Assembly: GCA_009760855.2 (NCBI GenBank)
Contig: WPIO01000072.1
Coordinates: 1,576,001-1,640,000 of the forward strand
Length of the DNA: 64,000 nt
Origin: Cristatella mucedo
Lineage: Eukaryota > Bryozoa > Phylactolaemata > Cristatellidae
Reading direction: 5' to 3'
Shown here: positions 51,501 through 59,324 of the stretch, piece after piece
Numbering within the stretch: position 1 is the stretch's first letter
Layout: each line of letters begins with the position of its first letter
Program-made: the position numbers and the translations under genes
Notes under the pieces: model-generated
Seen by the model: the letters and a program-made list of their open reading frames with translations, nothing else
Told to the model about the DNA's origin: nothing
Database searches by the model: none

Positions 51501-54500
51501 TCGTTTAGCTAAACTTCGTACGACCTCAATCTTTTGGTGACGATGCCTTAGCCGTGATGGCACACTAGGTTGCTTTTCACGACCTCGGTCTCGAGGCCAT
51601 GGGTTCAAATCCTGCAGTGGGTGATTCTTTATCGCCACTTTAAGTGGTGGTGATAGCCGTAAAGGCTCTTCTGTTGCTATACAAAAGAGGCTGTTAAAAT
51701 GGGTCCTTGTGATTTGTCCTTAGTGTGCTTAAGACTGATGAAACTGTGCATGCTGCTGCTAACCATATTTGCATGTTGACCCTGTGCATGTCACCTCTAA
51801 CCACGTTATGCTTGTTGACATTGAGCATGCTACCACTAACTATTCGACCATGCTTCACTTACAGCATATTTAAAGTGCCTAGAAATAGATTTAGGTCTCT
51901 GATGGTACTATAAAATATTAATATTATTATTACTTGAAATGCAATGCAATTTGCATCTTGTTTCAAGCACCTGGCATTGAACTGATGCTCCTCGGCAGTT
52001 GGTAAACCTTTTGACCACCAATCACCCTCAGGCTAACGATGAGGCGGTGCTGAGCAAAAGAAGCCAGCCTCTCTTGAGTCAATCGACTGACTCAAGATCG
52101 CCCGACCATGCAAGGCATCAAAAAAAGAGCTTTGCAAACCTTACATGTACAGAAAATAGCTGAAACTTGAAGCAGCTTCTCCAACACGAGCATACATCGA
52201 TTGTCTAACATACCTTTGACCGCAAATCCTTCGGCAACCAGCCGCAACATCCGGTTGCTCACTTTGCTAAGAGTTACGTCATCAAGGCCAATGCTGTCAA
52301 ACTCCTTCAGTGCCTGTTCGTATCTTGCCTGTACAAAAAGCAGTTTTCCAAGCAGCATTGATGCCTCTTGTTTAAGTGTCTCCTACATAAGCAGTAAAAG
52401 GATGCTGATGACAATCGGTCAAAACTCAGATACAGCTAGTAATAGCTTTGCAGTATCAAAGAAAACTTAATGAGCCTGCCTATCTATCTAGCCTGTCTAT
52501 GCTGGAGGAAAATATGGTTCGTGTAGGTCAATTCTGCTAGACAAGAATGTGTCATATTCGGCAGACTGCTATACTGCATTCCACAAACCTATTTCATGAT
52601 TCAGTGAGATCAGATGCAGCGCTTTCTACAAGCCATCCCCTGGTCTACTTCCCACAATAGCAACCAATCGACACTATAATCGTGGGCAGCATCTTGGGAT
52701 TACAGACTGCTCTTTGAACTGTACAAATTAGTAAAAGCTTTGCCTATCAGGGGATCAATCACGCAGTCAGATTCTATACAACATCTCGAGATTGCAAGCA
52801 TATGAATTACTAGCATGTTTCCAGTTTCAGTCTTTCGAAGTTTGCTATCAAACGTTTTGTAGAAGTGTTGTGGCAAAATCTCAAATATCAAAGCAGATAT
52901 GGCCAACCATCACAAGCTGCCACATGTCATGCCATGCCACACCAGGCCTCGACGAGGTATTAGCCGCTACTGGAGAGGCCATCATTGCATCACAAGCTCT
53001 GTCCATGCAACCAGAAACTCACAATAATAGTAATAATAATAAAAACAATAAAACCATCACTACAGTGCCTTAAGAGAGCTCTTTTTCCAGACACTTCATG
53101 CAGGCTGGAAGAGAGAACAAGAACTGAGCAAGATATGCATATAGTAAGAAGCAAACCATTTGACATTGTGGTCTTCGACTACAATCGGCTTGTAATTTCC
53201 TCCTCGTGGTAAAAAAAACTCCACCTTTAAAGAAATAACCAGAATTAATCACCCTTTGTTTTCTGAGTCTCCATAGCAGCTGTCATTCGGAATGTAGAAT
53301 AAGCAGATGTCACATAGCCATTTTGCTAGTTAATGCCTGCAAGTTATTACTTGATCCGGCTTATGAATGCTTAAACCTTGTAGGTCGAATCGTGTTGGCC
53401 GTGACCTTATGAAAATACATCTGCACATACATATAGAATCCAAATATTTCATTTGCTTGGTTTCTTCATGCATTTCCATCCAATTCAAAGGGGCAAACTG
53501 TATAGGGATCACAACTTTATGATGTGCATATGAACAATGATTTTCAAGAACTTTGCAACAATTCACGAACAAAGGGCCAACTAATCATGGTGTCCACTCT
53601 TGTAAGCCGTAGTAAAGGCACTGCTCACGGAGCAGCAGCAATGGACTGGCTGGTGGCTGCCAATGGAAGATAAGAGAGCCTCAGGCATGGAGGGGGCAGA
53701 GAGGGTGTGAAGCTTCAGGCGTTGAGAAAGCGGACATGGGAGACTGATAAAAAGGCTACTTTAGCTCTTTCTAACAAGCGAGCAGCTAGAATTTATATGC
53801 ATTCAGCAATACATCATAGATATACTCAAAAGCTGAGTTTGGGTATCTCAATAGCAGGTGCCACTGTGTACTTTCAGGATGTATACCCTGCCTCTTGAAC
53901 AAAACCAGGTGACCTGCTCGTCTTTCATAAGGTTAACAGAGACACAAATCCACCAAAAAAAGGAGCAGGTAGTAAGTACCCTTCTAATAATAAAAGAAAA
54001 GTAATAGTAATAATAGATTGCTTGTATAGCAGCCTAAGAGAACCTAATCTCTATCCAGGCGCTTTACAGCTACAAGAGAATAAATAACAGAGGGTTAGTG
54101 AAATGCACGGTATCAAGAATGCAAATGCAAAACAGTATCATGCTTAGGCCAGCATGCTAAAGTGAACATGAAAATACTCATGGCTGCCGGTTAGTAAGAC
54201 TTCTGACTAGTAATATGCACTGAATCATGCACAGGTACACATGCAAATGCACATGGAGCTACAAAATTAAGCATTTGGGTGAAGGAAACGTGTGCATCTT
54301 CAGCTGACAAAAAAAACGTGAGCTTGAGCTTAACCTCACCCTTAAGCGGGTTCCAGACTTTTGCTACATGCCAATTGAAGGCTCGATCACCAAAAGGTTT
54401 CCCTTTATTGCAAGGGCCGGAAATGTGACTAGATGCTGAGGAGCAGGTAGTGCAAGAGCACAGTGTAGAAGCAAGGAAGTGGAATATGTAAGTTGGTGCT

Positions 54501-57155
54501 AGTCATTAAAGTGACCTTCAAACCAGACTGAAGATATTGAAATCGTATCAATACTTGAAAGAGAGAGCCAGTGAAGCTCAGACAGAAGTGGAATGATATG
54601 GCAGCAAAGCAATTGACCACAGACAAGACCAGCCGCTATGTTTTGCACCAGCTGCAGCCAATTAAGGGCATGGCTAGGAGTCATGAACAAAAGGAATTGC
54701 AAAAATCCAGCCGCGTACCTTCGCCCCAACCTTAAGAGCTACCAGTCTTTGAGGAGCAGATGGTGAAGGGAAGGCTGCAGCAACCCAGAGTGCTGCAAGC
54801 ACTGGCTACGTGTACCCTGGCTCACCAAATGGAACGGCTCGGAAATGTGTGTACAATCATCGATGTGCGACAGAGAGAATGGCACGCACAAGCTGTGAGC
54901 CCCAATGAGGGCTCAAAGGCGGCACCCTGCACAGGCTGACACAAGCCTAGCAGCGCAGTCTTACTGGCAGCTAGCAATACCTTATCTTTAGAGCAGGTCT
55001 TGACAGCATTGCGCAAATGAGACTCGGCCTCGCGCAGGCTTGCCAGCGCCTTGGGAACGTTGCTTTCCGTAGGACGGTTGTCGCGCAAGTATTCCTCGAG
55101 CAGCATCTCACCATTCAACAAGTGACCATACGGCTCTGTCGAATGAGGTAAGCAGTCGGAAAGTCAGCGGCGCAGCCGCGCTGTGCTGTCATTCAAAGCA
55201 AGGGGTGGCCGCTAGTGGCACGCTCATTTAAACCTCTCGTCGGTAGCACTGTTTGGCGAGCTCAAGCAGCTGGCCATTGGTCGGCTGACGTTGGACCCTG
55301 GATTGCATTGCTCCAAGCCTGAGAGCGGTTCAGCAACAGCGGACTGGATGCTAGCCCGAAACCCATCGCCTGCGTCCTGCAACGACACTAGTCACCTACA
55401 GTCACAAGGCCCACTGGGCCTGCCTTCTCACTTGGCTCACACTGCCTTCTGTCCTTGCATCTCCTTAGCCTGGCACCATCAGGTAGCAGCTAGGGGCACC
55501 CGGCCTAACCAGTTTAGCTGTGCTGGCAATGGTTCGACCAATCTTGGGGGAATGGGACAGCTCTTGGTAGTATTAATGCTGCCAGGAATCCAAAAGGACT
55601 GAGGACATGATTAAGCGGGTTCCCGGCCTATATAAGGTAGGTGTAAGAAATTATTGACTGGATGAAATTCATACATGCATACAGGCACGAGTACAAGCAT
55701 GCGGTCAAAGATGCTGGCACAGCAACAGGCAATCGGCTAAGAAGCTAACCATCATCAACTCGGCTAATATTTGCTGGCAAGACACTAGCTGGTAGCCTAT
55801 TTACCTGGTAACGTCCTGTTAAGAGACCCTCGGATAATCTTCTTGGTCACATCCGAAACAGCTCTGCTCAGTCATCTTGGTATTAGCCTATTGCCCCAGC
55901 TGCCAAGGTTGGACTCACATTCCCATAATAGTTAGCATGTTGGCCAGTAGCCCTGTGATAAATACAAATGCTCTCCCGCTGTCTCTCTCTCTCTCTCTTT
56001 ACTGGTGACAGTAGCAATGAATATTATTCTGCCTAGCATCAATGTATCATATTATTGCCGTTGTCGAATTTGCAAGCCAGCATACGGTCTGTCCTAATTA
56101 GCATCTGAATTCCATACTTAATCACTAGAGTCCCCTTACGACAAGCTAAAAACCAAGTCTTTTTACGCCTTCTATTCTATTCTATTGCGTATCACTTTGC
56201 AGCAAATGTAAAGCGCCTAGAAAGAGATTAAGTTCTCTGAGGGCGCTTTATCAAGTGCAATATTATTATTAACATCAGTCTGCAAAGTGAATGCATGGCA
56301 AACCCCACCCACTTAGTCACTAGACAGAAAAAGAGCCCCAGTGACACCAGCACATAAATGTCATTCCCAAAAGCTAAAAATTCCTCAATTTCAGCTGTTT
56401 AAATTTTCTATCTAGCTGAGTCGTGAGTGATTGGGTTAGGCGAAACCAATATAATGTAATACTCCAAGCTTCCGGCCTAACTTACAATAACCTAACCCAC
56501 AATACGCAAACTTAAAAACTCAAACTACTAATTTTCAAGAATTTTAAAAGAAAACGCCTGTTTCAATTACACGCACGAAAAGGGTATGTGCTACAATAGA
56601 CAGCAGCACGATGCTACTGCTACCAGAAATGCTGTGCACTGCTAGCATATAAGCTTCAGTGCAAAGAGTGCACCACGAGCAAAATGTATTCGATCATGCT
56701 TGAGACTAATGTAAACATTATTTCGCACACACAAATCAGCAAGAATATTAAGGTGGTGCCCATGCATTCACGTAGCATGGAACGTGTATTTCAGTAGGAT
56801 ACTTCAACTCCCAAATTAATCCGAGCAGCAGGCCCAAGAGATCAAAGCAAAACAATTCAGATCGTTTGAAACTATTTCTCTACAACCATATGATGGAACC
56901 CAGTATGAGAAACAGGGATACATAATCAATATTAAGAAGGACTCCTAAATGAATCGAGGTGTACAACATAAAAGGCAAATAACGCACAATGTCTAGCTTC
57001 TGCATTTGAGACTATCGTCATTGCAATAGCAATTCAGTACCAAGCCCTGATGATTTTGATTGTTGAACAATATCCAGTGCTTTTCTCCAACTTTGCAGGC
57101 TTCTAAGCCGTTCAACATCGGCTTCGAGCTTCACATTTCGGGATTTCGTCGCCAT
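27558..57155 (-). CDS. TTC7: TTC7 family TPR scaffold of the PI4KA complex
   Basis: TTC7 is the alpha-solenoid scaffold that joins PI4-kinase III alpha to EFR3 and FAM126 at the plasma membrane, sustaining PI4P. Twenty exons, 5' to 3' on minus: 57155-57041, 55135-54981, 52382-52214, 49279-49162, 47400-47263, 47168-47090, 45393-45266, 45108-44907, 44238-44155, 44042-43938, 43760-43588, 40980-40908, 36754-36594, 36314-36198, 36107-36022, 30729-30589, 30398-30301, 28220-28116, 27947-27856, 27687-27558. All are GT-AG with matching phases; the sum is 2469 nt (822 residues), close to vertebrate TTC7 (about 840). Landmarks: start MATKS, YDLLTILLVRR (exon 8), FERAMKFSFEEFHVWYQFAL (exon 9), VEQALSEVASSNQSSA (exon 16) and the C-terminus LEATAPLLPFSVIQ. 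Last-third TPRs are clear: KVCYETALSINPYHIRSLQ and LAEKTLRDAVNADP. The N-terminal linker is the least conserved part. Paralogue (A or B) cannot be assigned; it probably predates that split. Confidence 0.95.
28870..29062 (+). mobile_element. LINE-1f 3' UTR remnant
   Basis: A diverged 3' UTR and tail ('gaagtgcctaaaaagagg' to 'gctatataaatgtg') with a short (ATT)-like end, inside a TTC7 intron. Confidence 0.55.
29095..29195. repeat. A/T-rich simple sequence
   Basis: Contains imperfect (AAATAA)n-like runs, perhaps the decayed tail of a retroposon. Confidence 0.6.
29210..29345 (+). repeat. SINE-B copy, strongly diverged
   Basis: Shows 'cacgagcagaggttccagtc', 'ctaaggctcttctgcagcta' and 'ggctcttgaatcagcc' in the SINE-B order. 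Confidence 0.5.
29606..30160 (-). mobile_element. LINE-1f copy, 3' part, decayed
   Basis: On the minus strand the C-terminal block is interrupted (about 29820-29950 still shows VTNLKTFEDHAF-like residues). The 3' tail ends at 29606-29650 with 'ataataatgctaaatttgaa' on plus. It lies in the TTC7 intron between 28220 and 30301. Confidence 0.65.
31037..32468 (+). mobile_element. Solo LTR (1432 bp) with target-site duplication
   Basis: Begins TGTAGCGCC and ends GGCGTTACA, a 9-bp imperfect terminal inverted repeat with TG...CA ends. The flanks are GATA (31033-31036) and GATA (32469-32472), a 4-bp duplication. It has a TATA-like box (TATTTAA at 31436) and a poly(A) signal AATAAA at 32246, in order on plus. 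No gag or pol is attached in this orientation, so it is a solo LTR left by recombination, of Gypsy or a similar LTR class (inference). It lies in the TTC7 intron 30730-36021, antisense to the gene. Confidence 0.8.
31713..32170 (+). repeat. 122-bp tandem repeats inside the LTR
   Basis: About 3.5 units with a period of exactly 122 bp. 'ctccggttcgcgcttcag' recurs at about 31758, 31880 and 32002 and, diverged, at 32124. The first two full units are nearly identical. They lie between the TATA-like box and the poly(A) signal, so in the transcribed part of the LTR. Confidence 0.9.
32473..33379. other. TTC7 intron, nothing firm
   Basis: May include the decayed C-terminal end of the Gypsy integrase (minus) up to about 33280, but I cannot read it reliably. 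Confidence 0.3.
33380..33735 (-). mobile_element. Gypsy-type integrase core fragment, decayed
   Basis: On the minus strand 33731 onward reads IPRHSFLKVAADIFHQDGSD YFLTVDWDHRL, the beginning of a Gypsy retrotransposon integrase catalytic core. After a break, 33430-33500 reads FEVWYRTYHVQPNYS and SNGR, matching the stretch after the second catalytic aspartate. Stops and frame breaks show it is dead. Confidence 0.65.
33856..34012 (+). repeat. SINE-B copy
   Basis: Head 'gtcttagctcaggggtaagg', B box 'gtgggttcgagtcc', body 'ccctttattgcccactgc' and end 'gaggctgatgaatcag'. The head resembles a tRNA D arm more than other copies do. It sits between the Gypsy gag and integrase remnants. Confidence 0.75.
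34245..35130 (-). mobile_element. Gypsy-type gag remnant
   Basis: On the minus strand: FVERPKWKDHFNFYMKASEK and IAILFITLECEAMDIFMTF (about 34910-35060), then IMHQIVLNVF...KLFYEPR (about 34640-34740). A broken zinc knuckle follows, HNGHFCGTKH..RKSPTFYK ACDNF (about 34400-34480), with key cysteines lost. The order and spacing fit gag of Gypsy elements. Reading frame changes show decay. It is the opposite orientation to the solo LTR, so it is a separate element. Confidence 0.6.
35348..35524 (-). repeat. SINE-B copy, full length
   Basis: A clean copy on minus with the A-box (variant 'TGGCACAGTAGG'), a B box with one change, and the GCTGATTTACCAG-type 3' end. Confidence 0.8.
35718..35886 (-). repeat. 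SINE-B copy
   Basis: Close to the neighbour at 35348 but with a small deletion after 'ccacttgcag'. The two are in the same orientation 200 bp apart. Confidence 0.78.
36755..37274. other. TTC7 intron, no feature recognised
   Basis: A short imperfect (GAGA)n run lies at 37110-37140. Otherwise nothing is recognised. Confidence 0.4.
37275..38250 (+). mobile_element. LINE-1f copies, one joined behind a fragment of another
   Basis: 37290-37435 is the C-terminal segment (NLKSFADLTFSSCAPTAW). Then 37440 restarts upstream in the protein (FQSDLSLDDHIS...ITKIQACLDSDTTAKLVHEFVTS), so two pieces are juxtaposed. The second continues, with frameshifts, to the 3' tail at 38190-38250 and (ATT)n. It is decayed. 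Confidence 0.75.
38251..38560 (+). mobile_element. Tandem LINE-1f 3' UTR relics
   Basis: Two further 3' UTR/tail pieces follow one another (tails at about 38358-38425 and 38505-38545). This suggests insertion into, or tandem growth at, an existing (ATT)n tail. Confidence 0.6.
38954..39131. mobile_element. MITE-like element with terminal inverted repeats
   Basis: Ends are TATAGTCGAC... and, inverted, the same TATAGTCGAC. The arms stay similar for about 26 nt, through CTTATAAGAATA in the right arm. The outermost TA at each end could be a TA target duplication, as for Tc1/mariner or pogo types. The 178-bp length and lack of coding capacity fit a non-autonomous DNA element. Confidence 0.6.
39132..40907. 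other. TTC7 intron, no feature recognised
   Basis: Overlapping open frames on both strands at 39483-39947 have no recognisable family. A short CA-rich run lies at 40808-40835. Confidence 0.35.
41169..41324 (+). repeat. SINE-A copy with internal duplication
   Basis: A-box region 'ctggtttggcccagtggcta', B box 'gggctcgagccccgg', tail 'agagattaagttctcttagg'. Between the boxes it carries extra sequence, with 'gatctaggtc' and 'gaccgaggtcc' as duplicated pieces; the copy at 4592 has a similar insert. Confidence 0.8.
41325..43030. other. TTC7 intron, no feature recognised
   Basis: A/T-rich intron sequence with only short frames. Confidence 0.4.
43050..43140 (-). repeat. tRNA-like sequence, possible third SINE or pseudo-tRNA
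   Basis: On minus it reads 'gttaaagcagtggtccagaa' and then 'cgtcgtgggttcgatccc', a B-box consensus at tRNA-like distance from an A-box-like stretch. The acceptor stem does not pair, so I do not call a functional tRNA gene. Confidence 0.4.
45396..45445 (-). repeat. SINE-A/LINE-1f tail fragment
   Basis: The tail only ('gagttctcttatggtgctat' on minus) with (AT)n. It abuts the TTC7 exon at 45266-45393, starting within a few bases of its acceptor, so the tail sequence may have replaced the original intron end. Confidence 0.55.
45745..46135 (+). repeat. Unclassified dispersed repeat (copy 1)
   Basis: 'acatcgaggtacatgct..' followed by 'gcttgttgag' recurs at 63130. Later pieces ('tgagctcatctctgctt', 'ggataagtattgc') have weaker partners at 63290-63360. 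Confidence 0.4.
46150..46305 (-). repeat. SINE-B copy, diverged
   Basis: Has 'gtatagcagcagaagagcct', 'ccaccgcttgcagtgag' and the B box as 'attcgaacccacg' on plus. Confidence 0.65.
46378..46760 (+). mobile_element. LINE-1f copy, 3' coding part
   Basis: VCRERHSYHITPLLADLHLL..VKQRIDFKVL, then in another frame ANHRTTRFSE..LPIPRTNLKSFGDHAFSWYAP to the SGSL stop at 46746. One frameshift separates them. The 3' UTR is cut short soon after. Confidence 0.8.
47401..49161. other. TTC7 intron, no feature recognised
   Basis: A short (AAT)n run lies at 48733-48750 and nothing else is recognised. Confidence 0.4.
49570..49756 (-). repeat. SINE-B copy, full length
   Basis: A clean copy on minus. The A and B boxes have single changes and the 3' part is nearly identical to 11047 and 1030. 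Confidence 0.8.
49811..49960 (+). mobile_element. LINE-2f 3' end
   Basis: 'gagatgaagtctgttggcta', 'ccgaaagccgcttaggcttt', 'gagtgcgctatag' and then 'aactttgtggagttacagat'. This is the cleanest copy of this 3' end in the window. Confidence 0.65.
50078..50236 (+). repeat. SINE-B copy, diverged
   Basis: Head 'cttagctagtggggcaaggt', decayed B box, 'gtgatagccactaaggctc', end 'gaggcaggagaatcagatg'. Confidence 0.6.
50237..51279. other. TTC7 intron, no feature recognised
   Basis: Short frames only and no repeat recognised. Confidence 0.4.
51280..51935 (+). mobile_element. LINE-1f copy, decayed, interrupted by a SINE-B
   Basis: LINE segments 51280-51545 (LACLDRDSPPKLV-like, LQLVQNSAA region) and 51697-51935 (GSL-stop region, 3' UTR, tail, (ATT)n) flank a SINE-B. 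The coding part has internal deletions. Confidence 0.7.
51548..51697 (+). repeat. SINE-B nested in a LINE-1f copy
   Basis: Complete with 'agccgtgatggcacactagg' (A box), 'gggttcaaatcctgc' (B box) and the end 'aaagaggctgttaaaa'. The LINE coding sequence resumes directly after it at 'tgggtccttgtg'. Confidence 0.8.
52383..53989. other. TTC7 intron, no firm feature
   Basis: A short A/T simple run lies at 53022-53055. No exon or repeat is recognised. Confidence 0.4.
53990..54725 (-). mobile_element. LINE copy, 3' part, decayed
   Basis: On minus 54725 downward reads HALNWLQLVQNIAAGLVC and HIIPLLSELHWLSL. The 3' tail at 54000-54070 reads 'gtaaagcgcctggatagaga' and (ATT)n-like sequence. Confidence 0.65.
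56172..56272 (+). mobile_element. LINE-1f ultra-short 3' insertion
   Basis: About 100 bp, from 'tattctattgcgtatcac' through the tail to (ATT)n. Almost identical to the last 100 bp of 3226-4000, so young and very strongly 5'-truncated. Confidence 0.75.
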
Positions 57156-57340
57156 GTTTAAAGACACATCCGGCAGTCCCCCCAAGTCTCCAACGCCTAC
57201 TTTGTTGGTAGTTCTAAAATATACTAAATTTGATTATTTAAATAATTATTTTAAAAACAACTCTTATGACGTGAATGTAGAGTTATAATAAAATAATTAA
57301 TTTTCATCCTTATTGGCATATCCGGTGCCGACCCGTGCAC
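57156..57340. promoter_or_regulatory. Likely bidirectional promoter TTC7 / RPS27A
   Basis: Only about 185 bp separate the TTC7 start codon (minus, 57155) from the presumed RPS27A transcription start. There is no TATA box at the expected place for RPS27A. The span is A/T-rich with a CCGGTGCCGACCCGTGC stretch next to the RPS27A side. Confidence 0.55.
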
Positions 57341-57381
57341 TTCCCTTTTGTCCGGTCCGCCATAACCGAATGGATGCGTAG
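57340..57381 (+). other. RPS27A: RPS27A 5' UTR exon with TOP-like start and mini-uORF
   Basis: CTTCCCTTTTG at 57340 fits a 5' terminal oligopyrimidine (TOP) start, usual for ribosomal protein mRNAs and their mTOR control. The exon ends at 57381 before donor GTGAGC. It holds ATGGATGCGTAG (57370-57381), a three-codon upstream frame whose stop is the last triplet of the exon. The splice to 57747 places the 5' UTR before the ubiquitin ATG. The start and exon are inferred, not observed. Confidence 0.55.
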
Positions 57382-57761
57382 GTGAGCGCTCTACATGCTG
57401 GTGCTTATGTTTGGTGGCCGGCGCCTTACCTGCCTACCGCTAAGCATTAGTATTTACTGATTTGGGTTAATTGAAGCTTTTGATCGTCCTGAGGTTTTGT
57501 ATATTGATTATTTGTGGAATTAACGCGTTGTGGTACCGTGTCGATTTTCCAGGCCGTCCATTCTATGGCGCCTCCACATGCTTCACCAAATTGTACCATC
57601 TAGTCTTGCTCTGCCCTGCGCATTAATATTGTTCCAGTTGTTTTAAGGCAGATTGTTATTGTCTCATTCTTGGCTAAGGCCTATCAAATCATAGTTTGTT
57701 TAGCAGGAAGCAAGCCGGCACATTTCTAAAAAGCTTTTATTTGTAGGTGGCCGCATTGACC

Positions 57762-58596
<835 letters not shown>

Positions 58597-58602
58597 TGTG
58601 GT

Positions 58603-58608
58603 ATTAAA
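58603..58608 (+). promoter_or_regulatory. RPS27A: RPS27A poly(A) signal ATTAAA
   Basis: ATTAAA starts 7 nt after the stop codon, with a T-rich downstream stretch at 58621-58634. The 3' UTR would be very short, as is common for ribosomal protein mRNAs. Confidence 0.6.
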
Positions 58609-58639
58609 CTATGTTGCATCATTTCTTTTTTTAATTCAA

Positions 58640-59320
58640 CGTTGCTGTTTTCAAAATGGGTTATTTTATAAACAGCTGCTTCGACAATTGTATCGCCTTG
58701 GCTACCAAAACATTTATCACTTGTAGAACCTGGTTTAGGCAGTGCAATGGATAATTGCTAGTTAGTATCCCCTTTAAGTGTTTTATTGTTAAGACGTGTC
58801 GTAAAGACAACCTATAAAGACGACATTAACCCAAATAATTTAATTTCTTGTTAGATGTTGATTTAGACAAATTGACCGATTTTTTCCGAACTAGCTGATA
58901 AAGCATTATAGCAGTAATCCGGGTTAGGACTTGAATAACTACCTGTATATCAAATTATATGCTAGTATGCTACAAATGTTTGGCTCGTCAGACTCGTAGC
59001 TTTAAAAAAAAACTATGAACGTTTTATAATGTGCAGCAGCTGACAAGGGCGTGATTACGAAAATTGAGCCCTCATAAATAGCATGATTAATGGCTGTTTT
59101 GAGCAACTGCCTTTCAATTTACCGGACCCCACGGGGAATCGGCTCGCCCGAGGCAGCATTGTGTGCTGCTTTTCTACGAGTCGAAGCCATTTTGGATGCG
59201 GCTGCCAACTTTTCACTAAAATCAATTAGTTATCAGCTATGTTATCGGGCGAATCAGGTATAGGTGACAACGAAGTTCCTAGAAATGTTTCCCTTGTAGC
59301 ACACCAGCTTCCCCAGTTCC
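58640..59320. other. Intergenic, no feature recognised
   Basis: A/T-rich, short frames only. Confidence 0.4.
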
Positions 59321-59324
59321 ATTG

